Assembly (NCBI GenBank): GCA_905182405.1
Contig: CAJJBQ010000001.1
Coordinates: 1,426,001-1,490,000 of the forward strand
Direction of reading: 5' to 3'
From: Akkermansiaceae bacterium
Lineage (GTDB): Bacteria; Verrucomicrobiota; Verrucomicrobiia; Verrucomicrobiales; Akkermansiaceae
DNA length: 64,000 nucleotides
The position numbers were made by a program, and so were the translations under genes. Below the pieces are notes generated by a model that was not told the DNA's origin, ran no database searches, and saw only the letters and a list, made by a program, of their open reading frames with translations. Of this stretch, positions 57,023-64,000 are shown piece after piece; within the stretch, counting starts at the first letter, position 1, and each line of letters starts with the position of its first letter.

Positions 57023-58366
57023 ATGAGCGCATCGAAAGTATACCTATGTCCCTCCTGTCAGTCGGTTATCCGGTCTGATCGGGATGTTTCCGAGGGGCTA
57101 AAGTGTGATTCTTGTGGTTCCAGTTTTGGCGGTAGCGGCAGCGGTATCGCAGCGCCCAAACGTCCTCGTTCTGAGAGTAGTGCTAGTCCGAGCATTCTTC
57201 GCGATGTTATGAAAAATCGTGAGGGGACCGTGCTCCCAGTGTCTTTTGGTTCGACAGAAAAGTTGGGGAATTTCAAGTCGGAAAAGTCGGAAAAGTCGGA
57301 AAAGTCGGAAAAGTTGGAGGCGGCGGAGGAAGGGAGCAGGGACGAGGAGTCGATTCTCTCTGACGGGAGCCGGCAAGTGAAGCGCCGGAAAAAACGGAGG
57401 AAAGAGGAGAAGCACAAAAAGCTCTATATTTTCATCACTGCTTGGATCGGTGTTATTGTTGCGTTGTTGTTCATTTTTCAGATTAAAAGCGACGACGGGA
57501 AAACAAATACTAGGAATACTGCAAATACTGGAATGCCGCCATGGAAGCGCGATTTCTATCGTTCCCACCTCGAATCGATCAGCAAAAACTATAATAGTTT
57601 TATTCAAGCTTTTTCTCTACCTGCAAAACAGCAGGCTATTGATCGTTCATCGCAGATGGCGGCAAAGTTTTCTCGCTTTAATCAAACCCATTCGAGTCCT
57701 GTTTTAAAAGGAACGATGAGACTCAGAGGTCGTCATATTCTGGAATTACAGGAGGATCCATTAATTTTGGCGGTGGAGACTCTTTGGCAGGATTCAGAAG
57801 GCAAGAGCTCCGAGGCAGTTCATGTCTGGGATGGAAAGGGATGGAAATTAGACTGGGAGTGTTATGCGCCGTACTCGACAGTCCCGTGGACGCTCTTTCG
57901 ATCCGGAGTTGGTAAGCAAGAGGGCGATTTTCGTCTCTTGGTTCGACGGAGGGAAGCTGGAGATGCTTCTAAAAATTTGGCTCTTCTGTTTTACGCCCCT
58001 GCTTATGCGGGCGATAAATCATCGGAAGCCATCCGGGCAACAGAGTCTCCAGAAATAGTCGTGGATCGAAAGAGTGAAGTTGGAGAACGCATGTCGCAAA
58101 TCCTCTCTGACGTTGAGGAAGGAAAGCGTCCTATGGAGAGTATTTTGGGAATCGATGATCTTTCTAGGATGGCGCGAGTGTTTGTTTCTCTCGCATGGGA
58201 GGAAGACGAAACCGGAAAGCCGCAGATGGTTCTCAAGCAAATCAATGGAATATCCTGGTATGGTGAGCGAATTCAAGAATTGCTAACAAATCAAAACTCA
58301 AGTGAGGCTGATTCGAAGTCAGACTTGAATGAGCAGGTTCTTGAACTTACGGTGGAAGGCGAATGA
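57023..58366 (+). CDS. Zinc-ribbon membrane protein of unknown function
   Basis: The ATG at 57023 gives 447 residues. A zinc ribbon with CPSCQ and CDSCG is at about 6-32, then a Gly/Ser linker, four copies of a GTCGGAAAA codon block encoding SEK repeats (about 87-100), a lysine/arginine-rich stretch (RRKKRRKEEKHKK) and one membrane span (FITAWIGVIVALLFIF). About 280 residues after the span form an extracytoplasmic domain with LDWECYAPYSTVPW. The next gene shares this last part, so the pair are paralogous. Function is unknown; the stop overlaps the next start (ATGA). Confidence 0.65.
   Translation: MSASKVYLCPSCQSVIRSDRDVSEGLKCDSCGSSFGGSGSGIAAPKRPRSESSASPSILRDVMKNREGTVLPVSFGSTEKLGNFKSEKSEKSEKSEKLEAAEEGSRDEESILSDGSRQVKRRKKRRKEEKHKKLYIFITAWIGVIVALLFIFQIKSDDGKTNTRNTANTGMPPWKRDFYRSHLESISKNYNSFIQAFSLPAKQQAIDRSSQMAAKFSRFNQTHSSPVLKGTMRLRGRHILELQEDPLILAVETLWQDSEGKSSEAVHVWDGKGWKLDWECYAPYSTVPWTLFRSGVGKQEGDFRLLVRRREAGDASKNLALLFYAPAYAGDKSSEAIRATESPEIVVDRKSEVGERMSQILSDVEEGKRPMESILGIDDLSRMARVFVSLAWEEDETGKPQMVLKQINGISWYGERIQELLTNQNSSEADSKSDLNEQVLELTVEGE
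57277..57312 (+). repeat. Four tandem copies of GTCGGAAAA
   Basis: Nine-base perfect repeats at 57277, 57286, 57295 and 57304 inside the zinc-ribbon gene encode SEK units. A fifth, changed copy follows. Copy number may vary by slippage without a frameshift. Confidence 0.85.
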
Positions 58367-59493
58367 GTGAAGATCAGCCCGAGCCGGAAGCGCGCGAGAT
58401 TCCTGGGGGAAGCGTCAAAAAAGTGCGCCGTGTTAAAAAAGGGCGACGCTCCAAGCAGACGAAAAATTCAGGCAACAGTAATTCTCTCCTGAATAAAGGG
58501 AAAGAGCTACTGCATGGGATTCAGGCCGATGATGATGATTCTGGTCATGTGGACGTTGCGGAGCAGATTCGCCGCCTGAAGAAGAAGGGTCCTATTGAAA
58601 CTCTTGATGAGGTTTGGGGAAGTAAAAAGCGCTCCACTTCATGGTTGTGGGTCAGTCTCTTGGCGGTGATTGTCCCTCTCATTGGTGTTGGCGTGGGGAT
58701 CTCCATGCTCACCCAGAATCAAACAGAGGATGAGAACGGAGGTCATTCAATCGAAATGTTCAGTGGTTTCGATGTGGAGAAGACGAATTCTCACACTTGG
58801 TTCGACGGTGATTCTACGGTGTGGCTGGAGAAAGCCGTTGATATTCTAAGAGCGTTTAATACCGCGAAATCGCCCGACGAGGTGCTCGCATTTGTGCGAC
58901 CTTCTCCATACGCAACGTTAAACCCGCTTGAAATCAATCGTTGGTCCTCTCCCATGACCTTAAATACGATGTATGACGTGACATGGCGCTTGCCGACGGT
59001 GTCACCACCCGGTGGGGGAAAAGAGCGAGGATATGTCGTCGTCAGTGGGCAACGTGAGAACTTCGAGCCATTCTCGGCTTACTTCGTGGAAGAAGATGGA
59101 GAATTGCTTCTCGATTGGGACGCTACTACCAACTGGTGTGAAATTCCGTTTGCTAAGTTTATCGAGGAGGAGTCTCGCAGCGTGGCGCTCATCAGGGGCA
59201 AAATTGAGAAAAAGCCAATTTATGACAGTGTCATCGGAGGAATTTCCTATTCAGGTTATCTCCTGACCAGCGATGATGGATCCGAGTTTATTTTTTGCTA
59301 TGTGCCTTTGGACTCAGACAAGCAACGAATCGATGATGCGCGCATCAAAACGATTCTAAATTATAAGCGATTTGTGGGTCCTCTTTTGAAGGACCTTCCT
59401 GTCACTCTTCGTGTTCGCTTTGGAGATGGAAAAGGAGGAGGCAAGCTCTTCGAGATCGTCGATCTTGTTCATGATAAGTGGGTCAGGCCCTGA
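58363..59493 (+). CDS. Membrane protein, paralogue of the preceding zinc-ribbon protein
   Basis: A 376-residue protein translationally coupled to the upstream gene (start at 58363, stop of the previous gene at 58364-58366). It lacks the zinc ribbon and has a basic N-terminus (VKKVRRVKKGRRSKQTK), a predicted coil (EQIRRLKKKG), one membrane span (LWVSLLAVIVPLIGVGVGI) and a large outer domain. LLDWDATTNWCEIPFAKF aligns with the LDWE...VPW block of the upstream protein. It is thus a related pair that may form a complex. Function unknown. It overlaps the convergent aroE gene by 11 bases. Confidence 0.65.
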   Translation: MSEDQPEPEAREIPGGSVKKVRRVKKGRRSKQTKNSGNSNSLLNKGKELLHGIQADDDDSGHVDVAEQIRRLKKKGPIETLDEVWGSKKRSTSWLWVSLLAVIVPLIGVGVGISMLTQNQTEDENGGHSIEMFSGFDVEKTNSHTWFDGDSTVWLEKAVDILRAFNTAKSPDEVLAFVRPSPYATLNPLEINRWSSPMTLNTMYDVTWRLPTVSPPGGGKERGYVVVSGQRENFEPFSAYFVEEDGELLLDWDATTNWCEIPFAKFIEEESRSVALIRGKIEKKPIYDSVIGGISYSGYLLTSDDGSEFIFCYVPLDSDKQRIDDARIKTILNYKRFVGPLLKDLPVTLRVRFGDGKGGGKLFEIVDLVHDKWVRP

Positions 59494-60403
59494 TCGCTTC
59501 AGCGAGACCTTGGCGCATCGCGTCGATGGGGGCGTCTCGATTTGTCCAGTATTCCAGAGAAAGCGCACCTTGATGAAGGAGTAGCGAGATTCCATTTGCG
59601 ATCCGGGCTCCTTGAGCTTGGGAGTCACGCAGGAGCCTGGTGCAGGAAGGATTGTAGATCGTGTCGTAAACTAGGTGATGAGGTTCGATCCAATGCGATG
59701 GCAGAGGTGAGGGATCACTTTGTTTGAGTCCGACCGAGGTGGTGTTGATGATCAATTCACTATTGGCAATGGCTTCCTGGAGAGCTGGGTCGTCAAGAGC
59801 GTGAATGGACAGTCGATCACCAGGGCCTTCTAACTTTTCACCGTGGAGAAGGGGATCCAGTAGAGTCTGCATCGAGGTGAGCTTTTCAACAGTCCGATTG
59901 GCGAGGGTCAACTGAGGGCAATCTTCCAGGCAGCACTGGGTGGCGATGGCGCGCCCCGCTCCTCCGCCGGCACCAATGATGACGATGCGAAGGTCGCCGA
60001 GATCAAGACCGAAGTCTTCCCGGATGGCGCGCACAAATCCTGGGCCATCGGTATTAAAACCGACCTTCTTCTCTCCCTCGAAAACGATGGTGTTTACGGC
60101 GCCCATCAAGCGGGCTCCTTTTCCAACTTCGTCACATGCATCAAGGGCTTCAAGCTTGTGGGGCACGGTGACATTGATCCCTTGAATCCCCACCTCGTGC
60201 ATTTTTTCGAAAGCCTCTGCCACACGACCTTCGGGAACTTCGACACGGATGTAGCGGACATTCAGCTCGAGGGCGTCGAGAGCGGGTTGATGAAGTTGGG
60301 GAGAAAGAGAGTGGGCAACCGGATTTCCGATGACCGCGAAGCGAGCGGGCTTTTGCGTGTCTGCGTTGATGGAAGAGAGGTCGTCGAGATGGTAGTGGGT
60401 CAT
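59483..60403 (-). CDS. aroE: Shikimate dehydrogenase
   Basis: The ATG at 60403 gives 306 residues; a longer start within gltX is unlikely. The substrate site is in VIGNPVAHSLSPQLHQ and the catalytic lysine in NVTVPHKLEA; the Asp is in FNTDGPGF. The NADP site is IIGAGGGAGRAIA. It reduces 3-dehydroshikimate in the shikimate pathway. The start overlaps the gltX stop (ATGA), so it is co-translated, and its end overlaps the plus-strand gene at 58363 by 11 bases. It is slightly longer than usual because of the N-terminal 15 residues. Confidence 0.94.
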   Translation of the reverse strand: MTHYHLDDLSSINADTQKPARFAVIGNPVAHSLSPQLHQPALDALELNVRYIRVEVPEGRVAEAFEKMHEVGIQGINVTVPHKLEALDACDEVGKGARLMGAVNTIVFEGEKKVGFNTDGPGFVRAIREDFGLDLGDLRIVIIGAGGGAGRAIATQCCLEDCPQLTLANRTVEKLTSMQTLLDPLLHGEKLEGPGDRLSIHALDDPALQEAIANSELIINTTSVGLKQSDPSPLPSHWIEPHHLVYDTIYNPSCTRLLRDSQAQGARIANGISLLLHQGALSLEYWTNRDAPIDAMRQGLAEAIRA

Positions 60404-61668
60404 GAAAGTAGGGCGGTGAAGCGTTGGATGCGTCGGAGGCATTCTTCCTTTCCGAGAATTTCAAGGATGGCTCCGAGATCCGGTCCTCCGGCTTTTCCGG
60501 AAAGCGCGATGCGGAGGGGGAACATCAATTGTCCGGGTTTGGCTCCGTGAGCCTTCGCGGTGGATCCGATGACGGACTTTGGATCGCTCCAGTCAGTCAG
60601 ACCTTGGAAGGTCTCGGCAAGAGCAGTCAAAAGAGCGCCTGCAGAGTCGTTTCCTTTCACTTTCGCCAAGGGCTCGCTATCTATGGGATATTCTGGATCG
60701 AGGTAGAAAGAAACGGCGTCCGGAACCTGAGTGAGGAGAGAGACTTTTTCCTGAATCGATTTGAGCATCTCAGGAGTGGGAGTGGTTTCACAGTAGCCTG
60801 CGGCGGCTTCCACAAATTTGTCCGGAGTGAGTGCCAAGAGGTGTTGTTGGTTTACCCATTCGCATTTTTCAGCATCGAATCGACCGGGCGATCGGTTGAC
60901 CGACTCCAAGGAGAATTTTTCGATCAATTCCTGGAGAGAAAAGATTTCGGAATCATCCTTGGGCGACCATCCGAGAAGCGCGATGAAGTTGACGACAGCG
61001 GGGGAGGAGAAGCCCTGTTTGGAGTAGTCACCCAGCGCGGCACCCACGTCACGCTTAGACATTTTGGAGCCATCGCTATTTAGGATAAGCGGAATGTGGG
61101 CATATTGCGGTGCAGTTTCGCCGAAGGCTTCAATGAGCTGAAGGTGTTTCGGGGTATTCATGAGGTGGTCCTCGCCACGGATGACGTGGGTGATTCCCAT
61201 GGTGAGATCGTCTACGACATTGACGAAGTGGAAAACGAAGGAGCCGTCGGATCGCCGGACCACCATGTCGGGCGTGTTCGATTCGTCAGTGTAGTCGATG
61301 GTGACTTCTCCACACACCAGGTCTTGCATCGTGATGGGCTTCCGATCGAAGCGGAAGCGCCATGCGCCATCATCTTCATAGACACGGTCAGCGGTTACCA
61401 GCTTTTCGAACCACTTGAGATAAATATCACTCCGCTCGCTCTGATAAAAGGGACCCTCCCAGGCGAGTCCCATCCATTCCATGCCTTCAAAGATTGCAGC
61501 ACGGGCCTCTTCTGTGTTTCGTGCTTCATCGGTATCTTCTACGCGGAGGACGAACGTCCCCCCAAGCTTTTTGGCATAGAGCCAGTTGAAAAGAGCAGTG
61601 CGGGCTCCACCAAGGTGGAGGTAGCCAGTGGGCGAGGGGGCAAAGCGGGTGCGGACAGGCGCGGACAT
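60400..61668 (-). CDS. gltX: Glutamyl-tRNA synthetase, compact form
   Basis: The ATG at 61668 gives 422 residues, short for the family (about 460-500). The class I motifs are SPTGYLHLGG (residues 12-21) and KMSKR (202-206), and VEDTDEARNTEE is typical. Between VYEDDGAWRF and the following strand the usual CFC-type zinc-binding segment and its RYDGRCR loop are missing; the frame passes directly from VYE to WRFRFDRKP. The rest (HVIRGEDHLMNTPKH, LGWSPKD) is normal. It charges tRNA-Glu. It is coupled to aroE by an ATGA overlap. Confidence 0.95.
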   Translation of the reverse strand: MSAPVRTRFAPSPTGYLHLGGARTALFNWLYAKKLGGTFVLRVEDTDEARNTEEARAAIFEGMEWMGLAWEGPFYQSERSDIYLKWFEKLVTADRVYEDDGAWRFRFDRKPITMQDLVCGEVTIDYTDESNTPDMVVRRSDGSFVFHFVNVVDDLTMGITHVIRGEDHLMNTPKHLQLIEAFGETAPQYAHIPLILNSDGSKMSKRDVGAALGDYSKQGFSSPAVVNFIALLGWSPKDDSEIFSLQELIEKFSLESVNRSPGRFDAEKCEWVNQQHLLALTPDKFVEAAAGYCETTPTPEMLKSIQEKVSLLTQVPDAVSFYLDPEYPIDSEPLAKVKGNDSAGALLTALAETFQGLTDWSDPKSVIGSTAKAHGAKPGQLMFPLRIALSGKAGGPDLGAILEILGKEECLRRIQRFTALLS

Positions 61669-61735
61669 CACTGTGAGGTATAGCTTGCTCTGTCGATCCG
61701 GGCAAACGGGAATCCGCAGCTTTGCGACGCTTTCC

Positions 61736-62242
61736 CTAGTAGAGCGTTTTCCGAGGCTCTTCCTCTTCCTTTCCCTTTCCCGCTTCGACGGCCATTTTCT
61801 CGAAATCTCCTTCTTCGCAGCAGCGAACGAAACCTTCGCCAAAGTGTTTCAGCTTATCCCAATCAGTTCGGATTTCCGAGGCTTCATCCTGAGTGATGGA
61901 GCTATCGTGCGCGGCTTGGGAAATACGAGTGAGAAGGTTGCCAAATTGGGCAACAATCTCGTTGGTGGCCGGGAGGTATTCGAAGCCCTGCTGACAGGTG
62001 CTTTCTGGGTTTTTGACAAAGTAGCCGTCGGTTTTTTGACAGAGCCATTCGATGATGCGCGGTTCATCAGTGAGTCTGATGATTTCCAAAAGGCGATCCA
62101 GCGGGTTGCGTGAGCCGCTTCCGCTTTCGGATTGCTCTTGCGCCCATTTGTAAACGAGAGAGAGGGAGACTCCGAGTTCAGAGGCGACCTCTTTAGGGCT
62201 GCTTTTTTTAAAGGCCTCTTTGAAAATCTCGTGTGATTCCAT
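61736..62242 (-). CDS. Helix-turn-helix DNA-binding protein
   Basis: The ATG at 62242 gives 168 residues. The N-terminus has a helix-turn-helix of the CII/YmfL-like kind: FKKSSPKEVASELGVSLSLV, where EVASELGVS is the turn. The remaining part is alpha-helical, with two pairs of cysteines (LCQKTDG and STCQQG, then RCCEEG). The last residues are highly acidic and basic (GKGKEEEEPRK). It could regulate itself or gltX, which begins 67 bases later on the same strand; this is an inference. No ligand-binding domain was recognised. Confidence 0.65.
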   Translation of the reverse strand: MESHEIFKEAFKKSSPKEVASELGVSLSLVYKWAQEQSESGSGSRNPLDRLLEIIRLTDEPRIIEWLCQKTDGYFVKNPESTCQQGFEYLPATNEIVAQFGNLLTRISQAAHDSSITQDEASEIRTDWDKLKHFGEGFVRCCEEGDFEKMAVEAGKGKEEEEPRKTLY

Positions 62243-62279
62243 AGACGACAGAGTAGTTAAAATTCTAACGAGGTGCAAG

Positions 62280-63071
62280 CTACTGCTGCGGGACGTATAT
62301 CTGGGAACCCATCTTGATGACTTGAGCCGGACTGAGTGAAACCTGGTTCAAAGAGTTAATGGTAGGAACATCCGTACCGTAGAAGCGGGCGATGTCATCG
62401 AGTCGTCGATTCTGGCTCACGGTGACAAGTTCAGGTCTGCTGGAGTGACCAGCGGCCGCAATTCGTGGGGGAGGCGTCGCTCTGGGACCTTCTGCGACTC
62501 GTTGTCTGGCCTTTGGAGCAGTTTTGGTAGCGACGATACTCCGGTTATTACTTGGCACTTTAATTTCTCGACCAATTTGAAGCTTTCGTGGGTTCAACCC
62601 GGGATTTGAGGCCATCAACTTGCTCAGTGAGGTTCCATGCCGGTTCGCGACTTCTCCCAAGGTGTCGCCTGATTTAATTACGTAGCGCGAAGTTGTTCCG
62701 GAGTAGCTAGAAGTAGAGACCCAAGTCGATTTACTGGCTCCGGGAAGGCAAAGGGACTTTCCAATTTTGAGCCGGGTGGGATTGAGGCCTGGATTGGCCT
62801 TTTGAAGTGCTGAGACTGAGAGTCCGCGAGATTTTGCGATTCCCCAGAGGGTGTCACCTTTCTTGATGCGATAACCGGATTCTCTTGAGGCTGAATTACT
62901 GCGCTGAGTGGGCTTGCCAAAAGTAGTAAGTCTTTCACTGATTGAAGCGACTTTGGAGCTTAACGAGGAGACTTCCTGCTCCAAGCTGTTGATGCGTTGC
63001 TCTTGCGAGGCAGCAAGGAGAGGCTCCGAGAAAGCCAAAAAACTAAGGGGAAGAAGGGTGAAAGTCTTCAT
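62280..63071 (-). CDS. Exported protein with three LysM domains
   Basis: The ATG at 63071 gives 263 residues; an ATG 12 bases upstream is possible. The signal peptide is MKTFTLLPLSFLAFSEPLLA. A short coiled coil (about 24-45: INSLEQEVSSLSSKVASI) precedes three LysM domains: YRIKKGDTLWGIAKSRGLS (about 67-110), YVIKSGDTLGEVANRHGTS (about 130-172), and a third at about 218-262 ending QIYVPQQ, with a diverged start (VTVSQNRRLDDIARFYG). LysM binds peptidoglycan. There is no catalytic domain, so it is a wall-bound adaptor. It lies 37 bases before the HTH gene. Confidence 0.88.
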   Translation of the reverse strand: MKTFTLLPLSFLAFSEPLLAASQEQRINSLEQEVSSLSSKVASISERLTTFGKPTQRSNSASRESGYRIKKGDTLWGIAKSRGLSVSALQKANPGLNPTRLKIGKSLCLPGASKSTWVSTSSYSGTTSRYVIKSGDTLGEVANRHGTSLSKLMASNPGLNPRKLQIGREIKVPSNNRSIVATKTAPKARQRVAEGPRATPPPRIAAAGHSSRPELVTVSQNRRLDDIARFYGTDVPTINSLNQVSLSPAQVIKMGSQIYVPQQ

Positions 63072-63138
63072 AGAATAAGGCATATTTACCCAACTATTCT
63101 AAATAGTTCAATAAAATTAATTAAAGTTTTAAAAACTT

Positions 63139-64000
63139 CTAAAAACTCCCTGATTCTATCGCAATCTGACGCACTTCATCAACCGATTTGACCTGTGAGA
63201 GCTTTTGGCGTAGTGGCTTGGCTCCTGGAAACCCTTTGCAATAGGTCATTAGGCGAGATCTCATCGCCATCAGAGTGTGGCGCTCGTCGCCATAGCGATC
63301 AGATCCGACGGCCAGTTCACAGTGCCGAATGACAAAGGACCAGCGTTCATTCACGCTTGGAGGAGGCAAAAGCTCCCCGGTTTTTAAAAAATGTTTAGCT
63401 TCTTTGAAAAGCCAGGGGTTTTGCATCGCGGCCCGCCCAATCATGACCCCGGAAACTGCGGTTGTTTCCTTCCGCTTTTTGATCATCTCGGCGGAATTGA
63501 TATCACCGTTTCCAATCACGGGAATGTTGACGCTTTGAGCGCATTCGTCGATCACCTCCCAATCGGCCTCGCCGCGATAGGATTGTGCCCGGGTTCTGCC
63601 GTGAACAGAGATTGTTTGAATGCCCGAGTTCTCCAGCAGGCGGCACACTTCCGGTCCGTTGATGGACTGGGTGTCCCAGCCAATGCGGATTTTTCCAGTG
63701 ACGGGAACTTCGTGTCCTACGGCTGCGACAATTTTTTCGGCAGTATCGACGAGAAGGGGGCAATTTCGGAGAAGGGAAGAGCCTCCATTCTTTGAGACCA
63801 CCTTGTTGACGGGGCAACCAAAGTTGAGGTCAATGAAGTCGGGGCGTTTCCAATCGATAATTTTTTTTGCGGCCTCACCCATGCGGGCTCCATCGGCGCC
63901 AAATAGCTGGATCCCAAGCGGGCGTTGCTCATCGGTGAAGGTGGTGTAGCGGCGGGTTCGATGGTCTGCTTGTAGGATTCCCTCGGCTGAAACGAACTCT
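63139..64000 (-). CDS. tRNA-dihydrouridine synthase, 5' end beyond the window
   Basis: The frame is open to the right edge, giving 286 visible residues of a Dus enzyme. Family blocks are present: PLGIQLFGADGARM, the FMN site DLNFGCPVNKVVSKNGG, KIRIGWD, TISVHGRTRAQSYRG, and IPVIGNGDINSAEM. It reduces uridine to dihydrouridine in tRNA loops and belongs to the DusB-like group. Its product lies upstream of the LysM gene on the same strand. The N-terminal segment lies outside. Confidence 0.94.
   Translation of the reverse strand, partial: EFVSAEGILQADHRTRRYTTFTDEQRPLGIQLFGADGARMGEAAKKIIDWKRPDFIDLNFGCPVNKVVSKNGGSSLLRNCPLLVDTAEKIVAAVGHEVPVTGKIRIGWDTQSINGPEVCRLLENSGIQTISVHGRTRAQSYRGEADWEVIDECAQSVNIPVIGNGDINSAEMIKKRKETTAVSGVMIGRAAMQNPWLFKEAKHFLKTGELLPPPSVNERWSFVIRHCELAVGSDRYGDERHTLMAMRSRLMTYCKGFPGAKPLRQKLSQVKSVDEVRQIAIESGSF

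Noticed and set aside
57098..57607. Minus-strand frame with Leu/Phe repeats opposite the zinc-ribbon gene
   Set aside because: The repeat is only the antisense of the SEK-coding repeats.

Overview
The window looks like chromosomal DNA of a member of the phylum Verrucomicrobiota, most likely order Verrucomicrobiales. The basis is family content: cytochrome-like PSCyt1/DUF1549/DUF1553 proteins paired with DUF1501 proteins, DUF1080 domains, ThuA and DUF6288 proteins, two PEP-CTERM proteins, a TIGR02597-type protein and an SHD1-type domain. These are typical of the Planctomycetes-Verrucomicrobia group. No rRNA, tRNA, CRISPR array or intact insertion sequence was recognised. Family names come from reading the proteins, not from database searches.

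Positions 1 to about 33,000 are an accessory region of secreted proteins with wide spacers. It holds two alpha/beta-hydrolase esterases, a CBM9-like protein, two cytochrome-like/DUF1501 gene pairs (6190-10721 and 27079-31334), a very large DUF1080-propeller-cytochrome fusion (11834-15109), a vanadium-haloperoxidase-type enzyme (15669-17705), a PEP-CTERM protein, and a minus-strand run of sialate O-acetylesterase, DUF6288 and ThuA genes. The spacers contain decayed genes: a caspase-fold fragment, an ISL3-type transposase tail, a beta-propeller pseudogene, a truncated LamG gene and a DUF1552-like tail. The region appears to turn over genes for use of complex organic matter at the cell surface.

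Positions 33,000 to 38,500 are a compact core block: nusA-infB-rbfA without rimP directly upstream, a proline-rich one-span membrane protein, a 24-residue membrane microprotein, trxA and an entericidin-like lipoprotein. Several hairpin terminators punctuate it.

Positions 38,600 to 44,300 hold a putative three-gene natural-product operon (methyltransferase, FAD oxidoreductase, type III polyketide synthase), followed by two multi-domain FKBP proteins with seven FKBP domains in total, in which only the outer domain of each protein keeps the usual pocket residues.

Positions 44,300 to 64,000 are mostly housekeeping: a calcium/sodium antiporter, lgt, thrB-thrC, a BI-1 family protein, a UvrD/PcrA-type helicase, a second PEP-CTERM protein and a TIGR02597-type protein. 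An A-type iron-sulfur carrier, HscB-like and HscA-like set follows, then two related membrane proteins. The last run, on the minus strand, is dus, a LysM protein, a helix-turn-helix protein, a compact gltX and aroE.

The best candidates for something new are the type III PKS trio, the multi-FKBP pair, the membrane microprotein with the proline-rich gene beside it, and the shortened glutamyl-tRNA synthetase.
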